From Nonomuraea sp. PA05 (GTDB lineage Bacteria; Actinomycetota; Actinomycetes; Streptosporangiales; Streptosporangiaceae): DNA of 64,000 bases. Where the stretch lies: positions 310,001-374,000 of the forward strand of contig NZ_VSEY01000004.1 of NCBI RefSeq assembly GCF_008086045.1, given 5' to 3'. This document shows, piece after piece, positions 1-8,503 of the stretch (its first letter is position 1; each line of letters starts with the position of its first letter). The notes beneath the pieces were generated by a model. The model was not told the origin of the DNA and searched no databases. It saw only the letters and a program-made list of their open reading frames with translations. A program made the translations under genes and the position numbers.

Positions 1-243
1 GCCATGCTGGGGCATGCCAGCGTCGTGCTGACCGCCGACACCTACGTTTCGGTGCTGCCGGAGACTCGCGACCTGGACATCGGTGCCCAGACGATCCACA
101 AGTCGGCTCGACAAGCGGAGCCGAACGAAACCGTCCTGGATCGCGCTGTCCCCGGCTCAGCAGCTCTCGCTGCTCAGAGCAGATCTGCCCCAGGCAGATC
201 GTGTCGACGCCGGTCCGGATCGCCTCACAAGATGGACGCATGA
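1..243 (+). CDS. tyrosine recombinase/integrase, C-terminal end only
   Basis: The window opens inside a frame that carries the conserved last box of phage-type tyrosine recombinases: LGHASVVLTADTY, in which the tyrosine (codon 43-45) is the expected DNA-cleaving nucleophile. It is followed by the SVLPE segment common in actinomycete element integrases. Everything upstream, including the Arg-His-Arg residues, lies outside the window, so completeness cannot be judged. The frame reads to a TGA at 241-243, but the last 40 or so residues look low-complexity and overlap the regulatory region of the next gene, so conserved sequence probably ends near 110. The stop overlaps the clpP start (ATGA). An integrase at this edge fits the accessory-island character of the window. 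Confidence 0.7.
   Translation, partial: AMLGHASVVLTADTYVSVLPETRDLDIGAQTIHKSARQAEPNETVLDRAVPGSAALAAQSRSAPGRSCRRRSGSPHKMDA
182..200. promoter_or_regulatory. PopR-box-like palindrome upstream of the clpP pair
   Basis: A perfect inverted repeat GATCTGCC-CCA-GGCAGATC lies 39 bp before the first clpP start. Its core TCTGCC-N3-GGCAGA matches the TTCTGCC-N3-GGCAGAA element I recall as the PopR target in front of Streptomyces lividans clpP3clpP4. A popR-like gene sits just after the clpP pair, which supports the reading. A second palindrome, CTGCTC-A-GAGCAG, abuts it at 170-182. The sequence match is observed; binding is inferred. Confidence 0.65.
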
Positions 244-866
244 GCGAAGAATCGAAACTTCCGATGTTCAACCCACGAATGAGACGCGAGCTCTATGAGC
301 AGCGAGTTCTCGTTCTCGACGGCCCTCTCGACGACGACAACGGAACGCTGCTGGCCACCCAGCTGATGGCACTCGCCACGCAGGACGCGTCGTCCGACAT
401 CGCCTTGTGGATTCACTCCCCAGGCGGCTCGGTCCCGTCGATGCTGGCGATCCGCGACGTCATGCGCATCATTCCCTGTGACGTATCGACCCTCGTCCTG
501 GGCATCGCTTACAGCGCCGGGCAGTTCTTGCTGTCGTCGGGGGCCCGTGGGAAGCGCCGCGCTCTGCCGCACTCACGAGTCCTGATGCACCAGGGCTCGG
601 CGGGAATCGGTGGCACCGCGGTCGACATCGAGCTGCAGGCCGGCGACCTTCGGCATACGCGCGACACGGTGCTCGGTCTGATTGCCGAGGACACAGGTCA
701 GCCTGTCGAGCGCATATTCGAGGACTCTCTGCACGATCGTTGGTACACGGCACAGGAAGCCCTGGACTACGGCTTCATCGACACCATCGTGCAGAACTTC
801 GACGAGATCGCGCCGCAAAACCGCCCACGGCTCGGATTCGGCGTTCCCCAAGGAGTCGGCCAGTGA
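240..866 (+). CDS. clpP: ATP-dependent Clp protease proteolytic subunit (ClpP3-like), triad intact
   Basis: This 208-residue protein has the ClpP fold signature: HSPGGS near residue 60, the nucleophile segment GIAYSAGQ with Ser92, MHQGSAG with His117, and FEDSLHDR with Asp162. The Ser-His-Asp triad therefore appears complete. ClpP forms a tetradecameric peptidase barrel fed unfolded substrates by ClpX or ClpC ATPases in the cytoplasm. ATG 240 is preferred over in-frame starts further upstream because homology begins just after it; it overlaps the preceding stop. The gene overlaps the second clpP by 4 bp, so the two are translationally coupled and probably form a mixed barrel. By context this is the accessory, PopR-controlled pair (clpP3clpP4 type) and not the housekeeping clpP1P2. 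Confidence 0.9.
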   Translation: MSEESKLPMFNPRMRRELYEQRVLVLDGPLDDDNGTLLATQLMALATQDASSDIALWIHSPGGSVPSMLAIRDVMRIIPCDVSTLVLGIAYSAGQFLLSSGARGKRRALPHSRVLMHQGSAGIGGTAVDIELQAGDLRHTRDTVLGLIAEDTGQPVERIFEDSLHDRWYTAQEALDYGFIDTIVQNFDEIAPQNRPRLGFGVPQGVGQ

Positions 867-1453
867 CCACATATACGATCCCGAACGTCATCGCCTCGAA
901 CCCTCGTGGCGAGCGGATCATGGATGTCTACTCGCACCTGCTCACCGAGCGGATCGTCTACCTGGGCACCGCAATCGACGCGGGCGTCGCGAATGCTCTC
1001 ATCGCGCAGCTGATCTTTCTGGAATCGGACAATCCCGAGGCGGAAATCCAGTTCTATATCAACTGCGAAGGCGGAGACCCGAGCGCGATGCTCGCGATCT
1101 ACGACACCATGCGCCATATCCGCCCGCGGGTTTCGACGACCTGTGTGGGACAGGCCGTCGCGGTGGGTGCCGTACTTCTCGCCGCGGGCGCCGAAGGCAA
1201 ACGTGCCGCTCTTCCCCACGCACGGATCATCCTGCACCAGCCGGCAGCCCAGGGACGCGGGGCGATCCCCGATCTCATCCTGCAGGCCGACGAGGTCGTA
1301 CGTGTCCGGGCGGACATCGAGCGCATACTTTCACGGCACACCGGCCAGACGGTCGAGACGCTGCGCGCCGACACCGATCACGATCGCGTGTTCACCGCTA
1401 CCGCGGCCATGGAGTACGGGCTCCTCGACCAGATCATCGAGGAGCGTTCATAG
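863..1453 (+). CDS. ClpP-family subunit lacking the catalytic serine (ClpR-like)
   Basis: This 196-residue ClpP paralogue starts at GTG 863, overlapping the previous stop, with AGGAG at 851-855. It keeps INCEGGDP, ALPHARIILHQP (His) and ADTDHDR (Asp). The nucleophile block normally reads GQAASMGA; here it is GQAVAVGA, so the catalytic serine is Ala100 (codon GCG at 1160-1162). It cannot be a serine peptidase as written. Catalytically dead subunits that combine with active ClpP are known (cyanobacterial and plastid ClpR). The likely role is structural: forming one ring or tuning the active ring of the upstream ClpP, and docking the ATPase. A sequencing error is unlikely, since it would need at least one change in a clean frame and the Met next to the serine is also replaced by Val. 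Confidence 0.85.
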   Translation: MTTYTIPNVIASNPRGERIMDVYSHLLTERIVYLGTAIDAGVANALIAQLIFLESDNPEAEIQFYINCEGGDPSAMLAIYDTMRHIRPRVSTTCVGQAVAVGAVLLAAGAEGKRAALPHARIILHQPAAQGRGAIPDLILQADEVVRVRADIERILSRHTGQTVETLRADTDHDRVFTATAAMEYGLLDQIIEERS

Positions 1454-1480
1454 GCCCGTGGACAAGCCCGGCAAGCCGCG

Positions 1481-1834
1481 CTACGCGGCCAGAGCGTACG
1501 CCGCCGAGCAGGTGGCACCTCTCGACGCGCCCTGCTGAGCGGGCCGCAAACTCTCGGCAACGGCAAGGGTCAGATCGACCAGGGTCACATCCAGCGCCCC
1601 GGCGACCGCGGCGATCATTTCGCTCGACGGCTCCTTGACGCCTCGTTCGATCTCGGAGAGATATTGCGGCGAGACTCCGGCGCGGCTTGCCGTCTCGCTC
1701 AGCTTCTCGCCCCGCTCATGGCGAAGCCCTCGCAAGCACTCACCGAGCACCTGCCGCCACAGCGGCTCGCGAGCCGGAGACGGCTCGGGGGCGGTCCGAT
1801 TGATCGCTGGACGCGACGGCAGGGGTGTGGCCAT
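1481..1834 (-). CDS. popR: PopR/ClgR-type XRE regulator of clpP genes
   Basis: A 117-residue protein with one XRE-type helix-turn-helix at about residues 30-85, including SETASRAGVSPQYLSEIERG and KEPSSEMIAAVAGAL, the pattern of the ClgR/PopR family that activates clp genes in actinomycetes. It ends in ...YALAA. In S. lividans, PopR is unstable because the ClpP1P2 protease recognises its C-terminal alanines; the ending here equals the last five residues of the E. coli ssrA tag, so Clp-dependent turnover is a strong inference. It is convergent with the clpP pair (27 bp between stops). The palindrome at 182-200 is its probable target. ATG 1832-1834 is the first start; GGTGAGG lies close before it. 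Confidence 0.85.
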   Translation of the reverse strand: MATPLPSRPAINRTAPEPSPAREPLWRQVLGECLRGLRHERGEKLSETASRAGVSPQYLSEIERGVKEPSSEMIAAVAGALDVTLVDLTLAVAESLRPAQQGASRGATCSAAYALAA

Positions 1835-1962
1835 ACCTCACCATAGGTCGATGGCGCGTTCGAGTTCTGCCGGCTTCGCGCAGAGCGGAACCGTCTCCGC
1901 CTACCCTTGCCCAGCCTCAGGCCGTTCGCGCGCTCACCGAGCGGTCGTCGCGGCGGCGACCA

Positions 1963-2135
1963 CTCGGTGAAGCCTCCGGCCACGGTGCCCGGCCTGCTGC
2001 GGGAGCTGGCGGCGGCGCCGTCGAGTCCGGCGGAGAGGTCTGCGGCACGGGCCGCTCCAATGGATGAACACACCCGGCGAGGTGTACGACGCGACCCCGT
2101 ACCTGCTGGAGGTCGTGAGGATCGCGCGGCAGCCC
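1963..2135 (+). pseudogene. HEAT-repeat-like protein, decayed fragment
   Basis: Between popR and the lyase gene (1835-2426) there is no intact gene. Within it, one frame reads ATVPGLLRELAAAPSSP and, after a frameshift near 2055, another reads HPGEVYDATPYLLEVV-like sequence (TPGEVYDATPYLLEVV). Together these resemble the start of actinomycete HEAT-like repeat proteins, which begin with a short helix pair and then HQGTVYEAT-P-FL-EL. Only about 55 residues remain and the repeats are missing. The match is from memory of the family pattern, so confidence is limited. I see nothing recognisable in the rest of 1835-2426. Confidence 0.35.
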
Positions 2136-2426
2136 CGCCGAGGACTGATCGTGGACGCTCAGCCGCGCCGTGACGTGTCCTGGGATTCCTCCGCCGTACC
2201 CAAGCCCGGCCTCGCGGACGGCCAGGTCGGGGCCGCGGCGCAGCACCTCCCCGCCGGACGGGCCGGTCGTCGCGGCGAGCCCCTGCAGCACGCCTGAAGG
2301 GTGTGCCTTGGGGCCGAGTTTCCACGCCCTCCAGGCGCAAGACGTTCACGACCACGGGCTCCTGGCCGCTGAGCTGCTCAGACACCACCTCAGCCACCGG
2401 GAGCCCGCTTCTGATCGTGAGTGGTC

Positions 2427-5400
2427 TCAGCGGTTGCCGGCGCCGGGAACACTTGGCCGCAGTCGTTCCCTCCCCCCGCAGGACCCAGCGACAGTGACGT
2501 TCTCGAACGAGCTCTCCGTGGATGCGTAAAGCCCGACACCCCCGCTGCGCACGACGGTGTCACGACCCTTCAGGACCTGAGCGCCGTCCAACGTCACAGT
2601 GATGCGATCGCCGTGAACCGCCGCCCCCAGCCGCACAGGACCGGTCAACGGATTGCTGATGGATGCCGTGGCCACGGTGACGGGACCCGACGCGTGAGCC
2701 TCGCGGATGATGCTCGCGTACTGGGTTCCGTTGCTCGTCTTGCCGACGTGGATCCGATACCCGTACGCGTCCGTGGTGTCCCGCAGCGAGATTCCCGCGT
2801 TGCCGACGGATCCGTCGATCGTGACCGTGGTCTCCACGACATAATCGCACGCCTCGGAGAAGCGCTTCGGCAGTGTCGAGTCGGCCAGTACGTGCGCCCG
2901 GCCACCGTCAGGCGGCGTGAGGCGCAACTTGCCCGAGGCGACGGACACAGACCCTGTCATCCCTCGCCAGCTGGCCTGATCGAGCCCTTCCCTGATCACG
3001 ATGTCGTCGAAGGTCGCGGCCCGCCGATGCGTGAAGGCGGCGGCACCACCCGTCGGCAGCTGTCCGTCGTCCGCGGAGATCGACGTGTCGCCGACCTTGG
3101 CGCTCAGATGCCTCCCGATCGCGGACACGATCAGCTTGTGCGGGACGTTGGCGCTGCTCGGCAGTGCGGTCTCCGCGAGAACCTCGGTCTTCGAGTCGTA
3201 GATCTTCACGAGCTTCAGCGTCGCTCCCGACGTGGAGTTGAGCACCTCGGCCCGGTAGTAGTTGCGGGAATCGTGGTAGCGGAACGCGAGACCGGTCCGG
3301 GACGTCGTCTGGCCGCGTGACCCGGGAACGATGTCCGCGGCCATGACCACGTCATCGGGTACGTCCTGCAGAGCCGCGAACGACATCATGTCCGCGGTCG
3401 AGGTCTGTGCCAGCTTTGCGCCGGTCAGCGCCCAGGTCCCCTGGACCGGCGTCCAGCCGCCAAGGGTTGCGTTGAAGTCATGGACGGTACGGTCCAGGCC
3501 GGCGTCGTCGAACTCGTCGTTGAGCACGGGTGCCGGGGCGAAGTGTTCCTCGATCGACACGGTGATGAGGTCGCCCGTGCGGGTGAAGGCGATCGGGGTG
3601 TCGTTCACCATCACCGCGTTCGCGTTCGGCGCGTAGATGGAGAGCGTGCCGGTGAACGGGTCCCCGAGCGAGATCCGGGCGGTCGCGCCGCGCAGTTCCA
3701 CACTGACGTCGGACACCGGTGCGGATGCGCTGACGACGGTGTTGTCCTGGTCGATCAGCGACGTCCCTCTGGTCAGCGCGTACCTGGTGAGCCCGCCGCC
3801 CGAAGCACGCTCGAGGTAGGCGGTCTCGCCGTTGGTCGTGGCGGCTCCGAACGCCCTCGACGAGGGATTCGCCTCGCGCGAAAGGTAGAAGCGTCCGGTC
3901 GCGCCCGGCAGGGCGATCTCCATCGCCGTCGCCACGGAGTGACTCACCCCGGGCATGGCGATGCGCTTCGCCGTCACCGAGGGCGCCGCGCCGGCCTGGC
4001 CGGGAACCACGACCGTGTCCAGTCCCGTCGGCCCGGTGGAGGACCAGTCGTACGACAGGTAGTCGACGTTGGTGAGCACCTGCTCGCCGACGCGTACGGC
4101 GCCGTTCTTGTGGACCGTGGGGGTCACCGCGGCGCCGGCCGTCGCCACCGGGATGAGCCGCACGCCGGCGACAGGGGCGGCTCCGGGCACGGTGTCGAAC
4201 CCGACCGTGGCGACCTTCGTCGTCGGATTGACGGTCACCGGATCACCGGGGAAGTGCCAGAGCTGCCGGTAGTCGTGCGCGGCGGTGTCACCGGTGAGGG
4301 CGTCGGAGACCACCCAGAAGCCGGGCTTGACGAAGTAGACCGCGCGATCGTGCTCGACCGGCCGGTAGCCCATCGCCGCACCGCGGTAGATGTCGAGGCC
4401 CGCGTTCGAGCGCCACAGCGACGTGGTGCGGGGGACACCCTTCTGCTGCGAGAGCCCGTCGACCTCGATGGTGTTGTGCGCCGCGGTCCTGCGGCGCATC
4501 CACTCGTTCGTTTCAGTCGGGCTGTAGTCCCCCACCCCGGAGTCGACGATCAGCGGACGCCCGTACGCCGCCATCACCAGGCTGAGGTCGTCCGGATGCC
4601 GATGCGAGGCGGTGTAACTGGAATTCTGGTTGTTGATCAGCATGTACCGGGCATCGGCGTCCCATCCGGAACGCTGGACCGCGAAGCTGATCGGAAAAAC
4701 CGTGGACGGCAGCGTCGGGGCGGTCCCCTGCGTCCGACCGGAGGCGACCCAGGTGAAATCGGGCCAGGAGTTGCGTACACCGCTCCTGCGAATGGCCGAC
4801 GTACCCGCGTCGTTGTTCGGCGTGTCGCCGATCGCCGCGGGTTCGAGATTCGGCTGACGCGTCGCGAACAGCGAATCCGCGATCCAGTCCGCCGCCTGGA
4901 CGAGCGCATCAGGAAGGGTTCGCCCGTTGGCACCCCCGACCGCTATGACGGAGTTGAGGATGTCCGCCACGTATGCCTGATAGTTGAACGCCGGCTCGCG
5001 GTACACACCGTCGCCCTTCAAGTACGCGCGCAGGAACCGCTCGGCCGAGCGCACCGCGAACCACTCCGAGCCAGGCGATGACGAGAACTCGGGCAGGAAC
5101 ACGGCCGCCGCGTAGACGGAGCGGGCCATCGACACGTACCAGTTGTTTCCGACATGAATCTGCATCACGCCGACGAGGAAGTCCGTCGTGGCGTGCACGC
5201 CGGACAGGTACGCCACGAGATCGCTCGCGTCGATGCCAGGATCGGCCCGGAACACGGAGAACGCGCTGACCAACTGGGCGAGCCGCTTGGCCGCCGACAG
5301 GTTGCGGTTCTGCGGCCAGCTCTGATTGTCGGCGAAGAAGTCCAGCGAGATGTCCATCCATGCCGCCGCGTACGCCGCACGCTTGGCCGGGTCACTCTCG

Positions 5401-5864
5401 GACACGTAGGCGTACGTCAGTTTGGGGATGAACGTGAAGTCGCTCATCAGAGTCTGCGCGCCGCCCGGGGTGGTCTGCGTCCCACCCCAGAGGTCCTGCC
5501 AGTCGATGTCGATCCGCTGCTCGGCGCTGTCGTAGAAGTTGCGGGTCTCGGCGCCGAACCGGAAGATCCCCGCCGCGAGCTCGTCGGGGCCCGAGTCGCC
5601 ACCGCCCAGGCCCTCGGCCGGAGCCGGGTAGTGGACGTCGTCGCGGCCCGCGTAATACACCTTGAGCTCGCTCGCGGCGCCCGCTTCATCACCGGCGGCC
5701 AGCTTGGCCGCCACCCCGCCGAGCCCCGGGCGCGTCAGGTCGAGCAGCCCGCCGAGATCCGACATGTCGGCGACGGCGGCACTGCCCGGCGACAGAAACG
5801 CCGCCACCAGAGCCAGCACGACCGCCGTACGGACCCGACGACGCGTGTACCAACGTAACGTCAC
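2427..5864 (-). CDS. secreted heparinase II/III-type polysaccharide lyase with C-terminal laminin-G-like domains
   Basis: This 1145-residue protein has a cleavable signal peptide (residues 1-32, ending near AAVA). An alpha/alpha-toroid region follows (about 40-390), then the heparinase II/III beta-sheet domain (about 400-640) with SHRHPDDLSLVMAAYGRPL and IVDSGVGDYS, the segment that carries the conserved His. Two jelly-roll regions of concanavalin or 3-keto-disaccharide-hydrolase type follow at about 755-930 and 935-1125 (ATFDDIVIRE and SFENVTVAGS endings). Enzymes of this superfamily cleave uronic-acid polysaccharides (heparan, chondroitin, hyaluronan, alginate, ulvan) by beta-elimination. 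The exact substrate cannot be read from the sequence. GTG 5864 has a good site (GGGAG) 7-8 bp upstream. It is the last gene of the LacI-controlled operon, 30 bp after the binding protein, which fits secretion of the lyase and import of its products. Confidence 0.85.
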   Translation of the reverse strand: MTLRWYTRRRVRTAVVLALVAAFLSPGSAAVADMSDLGGLLDLTRPGLGGVAAKLAAGDEAGAASELKVYYAGRDDVHYPAPAEGLGGGDSGPDELAAGIFRFGAETRNFYDSAEQRIDIDWQDLWGGTQTTPGGAQTLMSDFTFIPKLTYAYVSESDPAKRAAYAAAWMDISLDFFADNQSWPQNRNLSAAKRLAQLVSAFSVFRADPGIDASDLVAYLSGVHATTDFLVGVMQIHVGNNWYVSMARSVYAAAVFLPEFSSSPGSEWFAVRSAERFLRAYLKGDGVYREPAFNYQAYVADILNSVIAVGGANGRTLPDALVQAADWIADSLFATRQPNLEPAAIGDTPNNDAGTSAIRRSGVRNSWPDFTWVASGRTQGTAPTLPSTVFPISFAVQRSGWDADARYMLINNQNSSYTASHRHPDDLSLVMAAYGRPLIVDSGVGDYSPTETNEWMRRRTAAHNTIEVDGLSQQKGVPRTTSLWRSNAGLDIYRGAAMGYRPVEHDRAVYFVKPGFWVVSDALTGDTAAHDYRQLWHFPGDPVTVNPTTKVATVGFDTVPGAAPVAGVRLIPVATAGAAVTPTVHKNGAVRVGEQVLTNVDYLSYDWSSTGPTGLDTVVVPGQAGAAPSVTAKRIAMPGVSHSVATAMEIALPGATGRFYLSREANPSSRAFGAATTNGETAYLERASGGGLTRYALTRGTSLIDQDNTVVSASAPVSDVSVELRGATARISLGDPFTGTLSIYAPNANAVMVNDTPIAFTRTGDLITVSIEEHFAPAPVLNDEFDDAGLDRTVHDFNATLGGWTPVQGTWALTGAKLAQTSTADMMSFAALQDVPDDVVMAADIVPGSRGQTTSRTGLAFRYHDSRNYYRAEVLNSTSGATLKLVKIYDSKTEVLAETALPSSANVPHKLIVSAIGRHLSAKVGDTSISADDGQLPTGGAAAFTHRRAATFDDIVIREGLDQASWRGMTGSVSVASGKLRLTPPDGGRAHVLADSTLPKRFSEACDYVVETTVTIDGSVGNAGISLRDTTDAYGYRIHVGKTSNGTQYASIIREAHASGPVTVATASISNPLTGPVRLGAAVHGDRITVTLDGAQVLKGRDTVVRSGGVGLYASTESSFENVTVAGSCGGRERLRPSVPGAGNR
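5851..5864. promoter_or_regulatory. third copy of the LacI-type operator core, over the lyase start codon
   Basis: The plus strand reads AACGTAACGTCA, sharing the ACGTWACGT core with the two operators at 10707 and 10739. It covers the GTG start and first codons of the lyase gene. It could be a roadblock or an auxiliary operator, or chance similarity forced by the codons. Only the sequence match is observed. Confidence 0.35.
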
Positions 5865-5894
5865 TGTTGTCTCCCTAACTTGGCTGAGTCCACG

Positions 5895-7517
5895 TCAACC
5901 ACCCGCCTGCTCCTCGTACTCGGCCTTGATCTTGTCGCCCACCCGGTCCATGAACTTCTTGATGGCCGGCTGCCACGCCGAGACGGGCTTGTTCCCCAGC
6001 TGGATCTCCAGCAGCACCGAGTCCAGTTCCTGCTGCTCGCTGGCAGCCTTGCTGGCGGCGGTCTCCGAGTACCGCCCGAGGGTCGGGTCCGCGACGGCAA
6101 GCGGGACGCCGGCGACCTGGTGGTCGTGCTGGTCCTGTACGGCCTGGCGGTTGCCCGGCTCGTAGATGACGGGCGACGCTTCGGCGAGGTACCGCACCGG
6201 CAGGAATACCTGGCTGCGCCCGCCCTCGGTGAGGGCCGGGTCGGCGCCGTCGCGGGTGAACGTCTGGCCCTCGACGCCGTACCGGAGGGCCAGGTACTCG
6301 CTGCTGCCGAAGGGTGAGCACAACCAGTCGAGGACCCTGAGGATCTGCTTGATCCGATCGGCGTTGTCGGTCTTGGCCACAGCGGTGAAGCTGGACAGGG
6401 TCGGGCCTGGCGTGCGTACCCGCGTCCCCGCGCCGTCGCGGGTGGGCGAGAGCATGCCGGTCAGGCGGAAGCCGGGCACGTCTTTCGCCTGGCCGTAGAA
6501 CTTGCCCCACCCGGCGTACCCGCCGATGGTGAACGAGGTCGTGCCGGCCAGCATCCACCCGTTGCGCTTCGTGTTGGGCGCGCCCGCGTGGTCGGGATGC
6601 ACCACCCCCGACTTCACCAGCTCGACGGTGTCCGCGAGGGCCTGCGTGAACTGCGGTGTCGTCCCGGAGTGGGTGAAGACGCCACCTGCGGCCTGCCAGA
6701 CGCCGGCGCCGCCGGGCCAGTTGCCGGTGATCCCGTTCATCTCAAGGATGGTGTTGAACGGGATCTGTCCGAACGCCCACCGACCGGCCCGCTCGTCGGT
6801 CAGCGCGACCGCCATCTCCTTGAACTCGGCCCACGAATCGGGCTGGAGGCTGAGCCCAGCCTTGGCCAGCAGGTCGGCCCTGGTGTACAGCACGGTGCCG
6901 ATCCGCGCCCTCGGCACGGGGATGCCCCAGATCCGCTGGTCGTAGACGGTGCCGCGCCAGGCGTCGGTGGGCAGGGCGGCGAGGTTCGGGTAGGCGAGGA
7001 CCGCGTCCCCTGACAGGTACTCGGTGAGGTCGGTGAAGGTCGCCTTCAGCATGGCCGGCATCTGCTGGACAACACCCTGGATGGCCACGATGTCGGGCAG
7101 ATCGCCACCGGCGATGGTCGTGGCGACCTTGCTCTTGTAGTCGGTCGAGGCGACGTACGTGATCTTCAGTTCGGTGCCGAGTGTGCTGTTGAGGTTCTGC
7201 CAGTAGGGGTTCGAGCCGAGCGCGGGAGCGATCGGGTCGTAGGTGTACGTCAGTGCCGTGACGGCTTCGCCCCGCACCGGTTGTGCTGCGGCGCTGGAGG
7301 CGGCCGGGTAGGTGAAGTATCCCGGCGACACCCCGGCCGGCTCGGCTGCCAGGGCGGGCGTGGCCGCGGTGGCGGGTTTGTAGGTGGGCAGCTTGACCGG
7401 CCCGGCCGAGCTGTTCGGCGAGCTCGGGCCGCCGTCGCCGCAGGCCCCGAGCAGCGGGGCCAGCCCCGTTGCCGCGCCGAGTGCCAGGACGCGGCGGCGG
7501 CTGAAGGTAGGTGCCAC
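5895..7517 (-). CDS. carbohydrate ABC transporter, extracellular solute-binding lipoprotein
   Basis: A 540-residue family-1 solute-binding protein. The N-terminus carries a twin-arginine-like SRRRVLALGAA and then the lipobox LLGAC, whose Cys would be lipidated and anchored to the outer face of the membrane. The length and mix of domains match the LplA-type proteins that bind oligosaccharides and work with LplB/LplC-type permeases, which lie directly upstream. GTG 7517 is chosen because GGAG lies 5-6 bp before it and the signal sequence starts right after. A longer frame upstream has no signal character and overlaps the permease genes. No ATPase gene is present in the operon, as is usual in this transporter class, where a shared MsiK-type ATPase serves many importers (established for Streptomyces). 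Confidence 0.9.
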   Translation of the reverse strand: MAPTFSRRRVLALGAATGLAPLLGACGDGGPSSPNSSAGPVKLPTYKPATAATPALAAEPAGVSPGYFTYPAASSAAAQPVRGEAVTALTYTYDPIAPALGSNPYWQNLNSTLGTELKITYVASTDYKSKVATTIAGGDLPDIVAIQGVVQQMPAMLKATFTDLTEYLSGDAVLAYPNLAALPTDAWRGTVYDQRIWGIPVPRARIGTVLYTRADLLAKAGLSLQPDSWAEFKEMAVALTDERAGRWAFGQIPFNTILEMNGITGNWPGGAGVWQAAGGVFTHSGTTPQFTQALADTVELVKSGVVHPDHAGAPNTKRNGWMLAGTTSFTIGGYAGWGKFYGQAKDVPGFRLTGMLSPTRDGAGTRVRTPGPTLSSFTAVAKTDNADRIKQILRVLDWLCSPFGSSEYLALRYGVEGQTFTRDGADPALTEGGRSQVFLPVRYLAEASPVIYEPGNRQAVQDQHDHQVAGVPLAVADPTLGRYSETAASKAASEQQELDSVLLEIQLGNKPVSAWQPAIKKFMDRVGDKIKAEYEEQAGG

Positions 7518-7534
7518 GACGTCTCCTTTCCAGG

Positions 7535-8503
7535 TCAGCCCTTGACGGCGCCGACCATGAGTCCCTTGGCGAAGTGCTTCTGCATGAAGGGGTAGACGAA
7601 CAGGATGGGCAGGACGGAGATGACGAGAATCGCCATCTGGACGGAGATCTGTGGTGGCAGGTTCTCCAGGTTCGAGCTGAGCTGGTCGGACCCGATCGGG
7701 GTGTTGTTGACGACGTACGTGCGCAGCACCAGTTGCAGCGGCCACTTCTCCGACGACTGGAGGTACAACATCGCGGAGAAGAAGGCGTTCCAGTACGCCA
7801 CCGCGTAGAACAGCCCGATCACGGCGACGACCGCCTTCGACAGTGGCAGGACGATCCGCAGCAGGATGCGCATCTCCCCGGCACCGTCCATATAGGCGCT
7901 TTCCCGCAGCTCGCGCGGGATGTCCTGGAAGAACGCGCGCATGACGATGACGTTGAACGCATTCACCAGCACCGGCAGGATCAGTGCCAGGTAGCTGTCC
8001 AGCAGGCCGAGCTGTTTGACCGTCAGGTACATCGGGATGATGCCCGGGTTGAACAGCAGGGTGAACACCGTCATCAGCAGGATCGGCTTCTGCAGCAACG
8101 AACCCGGCCGCGACAGCGCGTACGCCAGAGCGATCGTGCTGACGAGGCTCAGTGCCGTGCCGACCACGGTGATGCCGGCGCTCACCAGCAGCGCACGGGT
8201 GACGACTCCGCCGGACAGCACGGCCTGGTAGGAGTCCAGCGTCGGCTCGTTCGTCCACAGCACGAAGCCGCCCGCCCTGTTGACCTCCTCCGGAGAGGCG
8301 ATGCTGGTCATGAGCACCGCCCAGAACGGCACCAGAACCGCCAGGCAGCCCAGGCCGAGCACGAGTCCCCGCGCGCCGACCCCCAGCTTGCTGGGCTCGC
8401 CCATCCAGACCGGACGCTCGCCGCGGCCCGAGCGTGGCCTCGGCCCTGTGCCCGCGGCGGGGCGCGCCACGGACACCGCGGCCGGCGCAGGTCGGCTCGT
8501 CAC
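7535..8503 (-). CDS. carbohydrate ABC transporter permease (LplC/YtcP-like)
   Basis: A 322-residue inner-membrane permease with about six hydrophobic segments. The cytoplasmic EAA loop is SAYMDGAGEMRILLRIVLPL at about residues 205-225, the contact site for the ATPase. The FNPGIIPMYLTVKQLGLLDS segment is typical of the second permease in LplBC-type importers. An N-terminal Arg/Pro-rich tail of about 45 residues precedes the first membrane span. GTG 8503 overlaps the stop of the partner permease (GTGA), so translation is coupled. The binding protein starts 17 bp downstream. Confidence 0.92.
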   Translation of the reverse strand: MTSRPAPAAVSVARPAAGTGPRPRSGRGERPVWMGEPSKLGVGARGLVLGLGCLAVLVPFWAVLMTSIASPEEVNRAGGFVLWTNEPTLDSYQAVLSGGVVTRALLVSAGITVVGTALSLVSTIALAYALSRPGSLLQKPILLMTVFTLLFNPGIIPMYLTVKQLGLLDSYLALILPVLVNAFNVIVMRAFFQDIPRELRESAYMDGAGEMRILLRIVLPLSKAVVAVIGLFYAVAYWNAFFSAMLYLQSSEKWPLQLVLRTYVVNNTPIGSDQLSSNLENLPPQISVQMAILVISVLPILFVYPFMQKHFAKGLMVGAVKG

